From assembly GCA_949825065.1 (NCBI GenBank), contig OX463844.1:24647763-24711762 (forward strand): DNA of 64,000 nucleotides. The letters are read 5' to 3'. Positions 63,864 through 64,000 of the stretch are shown piece by piece. Positions within the stretch are counted from its first letter, which is position 1. The number at the start of each line of letters is the position of its first letter. Both the position numbers and the translations under genes were made by a program. The stretch comes from Odontocerum albicorne (taxonomy: Eukaryota; Arthropoda; Insecta; Trichoptera; Odontoceridae). Below the pieces are notes generated by a model that searched no databases, was not told the origin of the DNA, and was given only the letters and a program-made list of their open reading frames with translations.

Positions 63864-64000
63864 CCAATAAGGAATTCCAAAAGTTTTAGTTGATATTTTT
63901 TAAGTGCAATAGAAAATTCGGGAAAATCACTTTTCAATATATTTGATAATTTAAATATAATAATGCAATGGGTGGTAGTAAATTAACATTTCATATTTGT
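63864..64000. other. No gene recognised at the right edge
   Basis: AT-rich. Confidence 0.5.

Overview
The window looks like AT-rich insect nuclear DNA. It holds one recognisable host gene, a spliced ABC transporter of the ABCG1/ABCG4 type on the + strand (exons from 48320 to 61049), and tens of kilobases of transposon remnants. Mariners of three kinds, a piggyBac-like element, RTE-like and CR1/jockey-like LINE scraps, tRNA-derived SINEs and an LTR element all point to an insect. I cannot fix the order; Lepidoptera or Hemiptera would both fit. No prokaryotic operon, CRISPR array, rRNA or free-standing tRNA gene was seen.

Layout. 1-36.6 kb is gene-poor: LINE fragments (1-480, 2.4-3.6 kb, 9.3 kb, 11.0-12.3 kb), many copies of one tRNA-derived SINE (here SINE-1), fewer of a second (SINE-2), and a very common repeat made only of the C-terminal tail of a LINE reverse transcriptase (here RT-tail). 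It also has eroded mariner remnants, an internally deleted piggyBac-like element with both ends and TTAA flanks (22677-24373), minisatellites and strong hairpins. 36610-42187 is a GC-rich tandem array, LTR-internal-LTR-internal-LTR, flanked as a whole by a 5-bp target duplication. Its unit has a tRNA-Tyr-like primer site, a polypurine tract and one 487-codon ORF, but no reverse transcriptase. 42.2-48.3 kb has another RT-tail copy, a nearly intact mariner (43483-44756) and SINEs.

48.3-61.0 kb is the ABCG gene: six exons that join in frame to about 685 residues, with the nucleotide-binding domain first and the membrane domain second. The 5' exon or exons were not identified. Intron 4 carries two mariners of different lineages only 54 bp apart, in the gene's sense orientation, plus a SINE and two hairpins. 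61.05-64 kb is 3' UTR and AT-rich downstream DNA with a 155-bp foldback.

Most notable observations: the three-LTR array of a non-autonomous element; a strong excess of the near-palindromic octamer TACGAGTA/TACTCGTA (28 sites read, 25 of them before 36.4 kb); several near-perfect hairpins; and the abundance of the RT-tail repeat.
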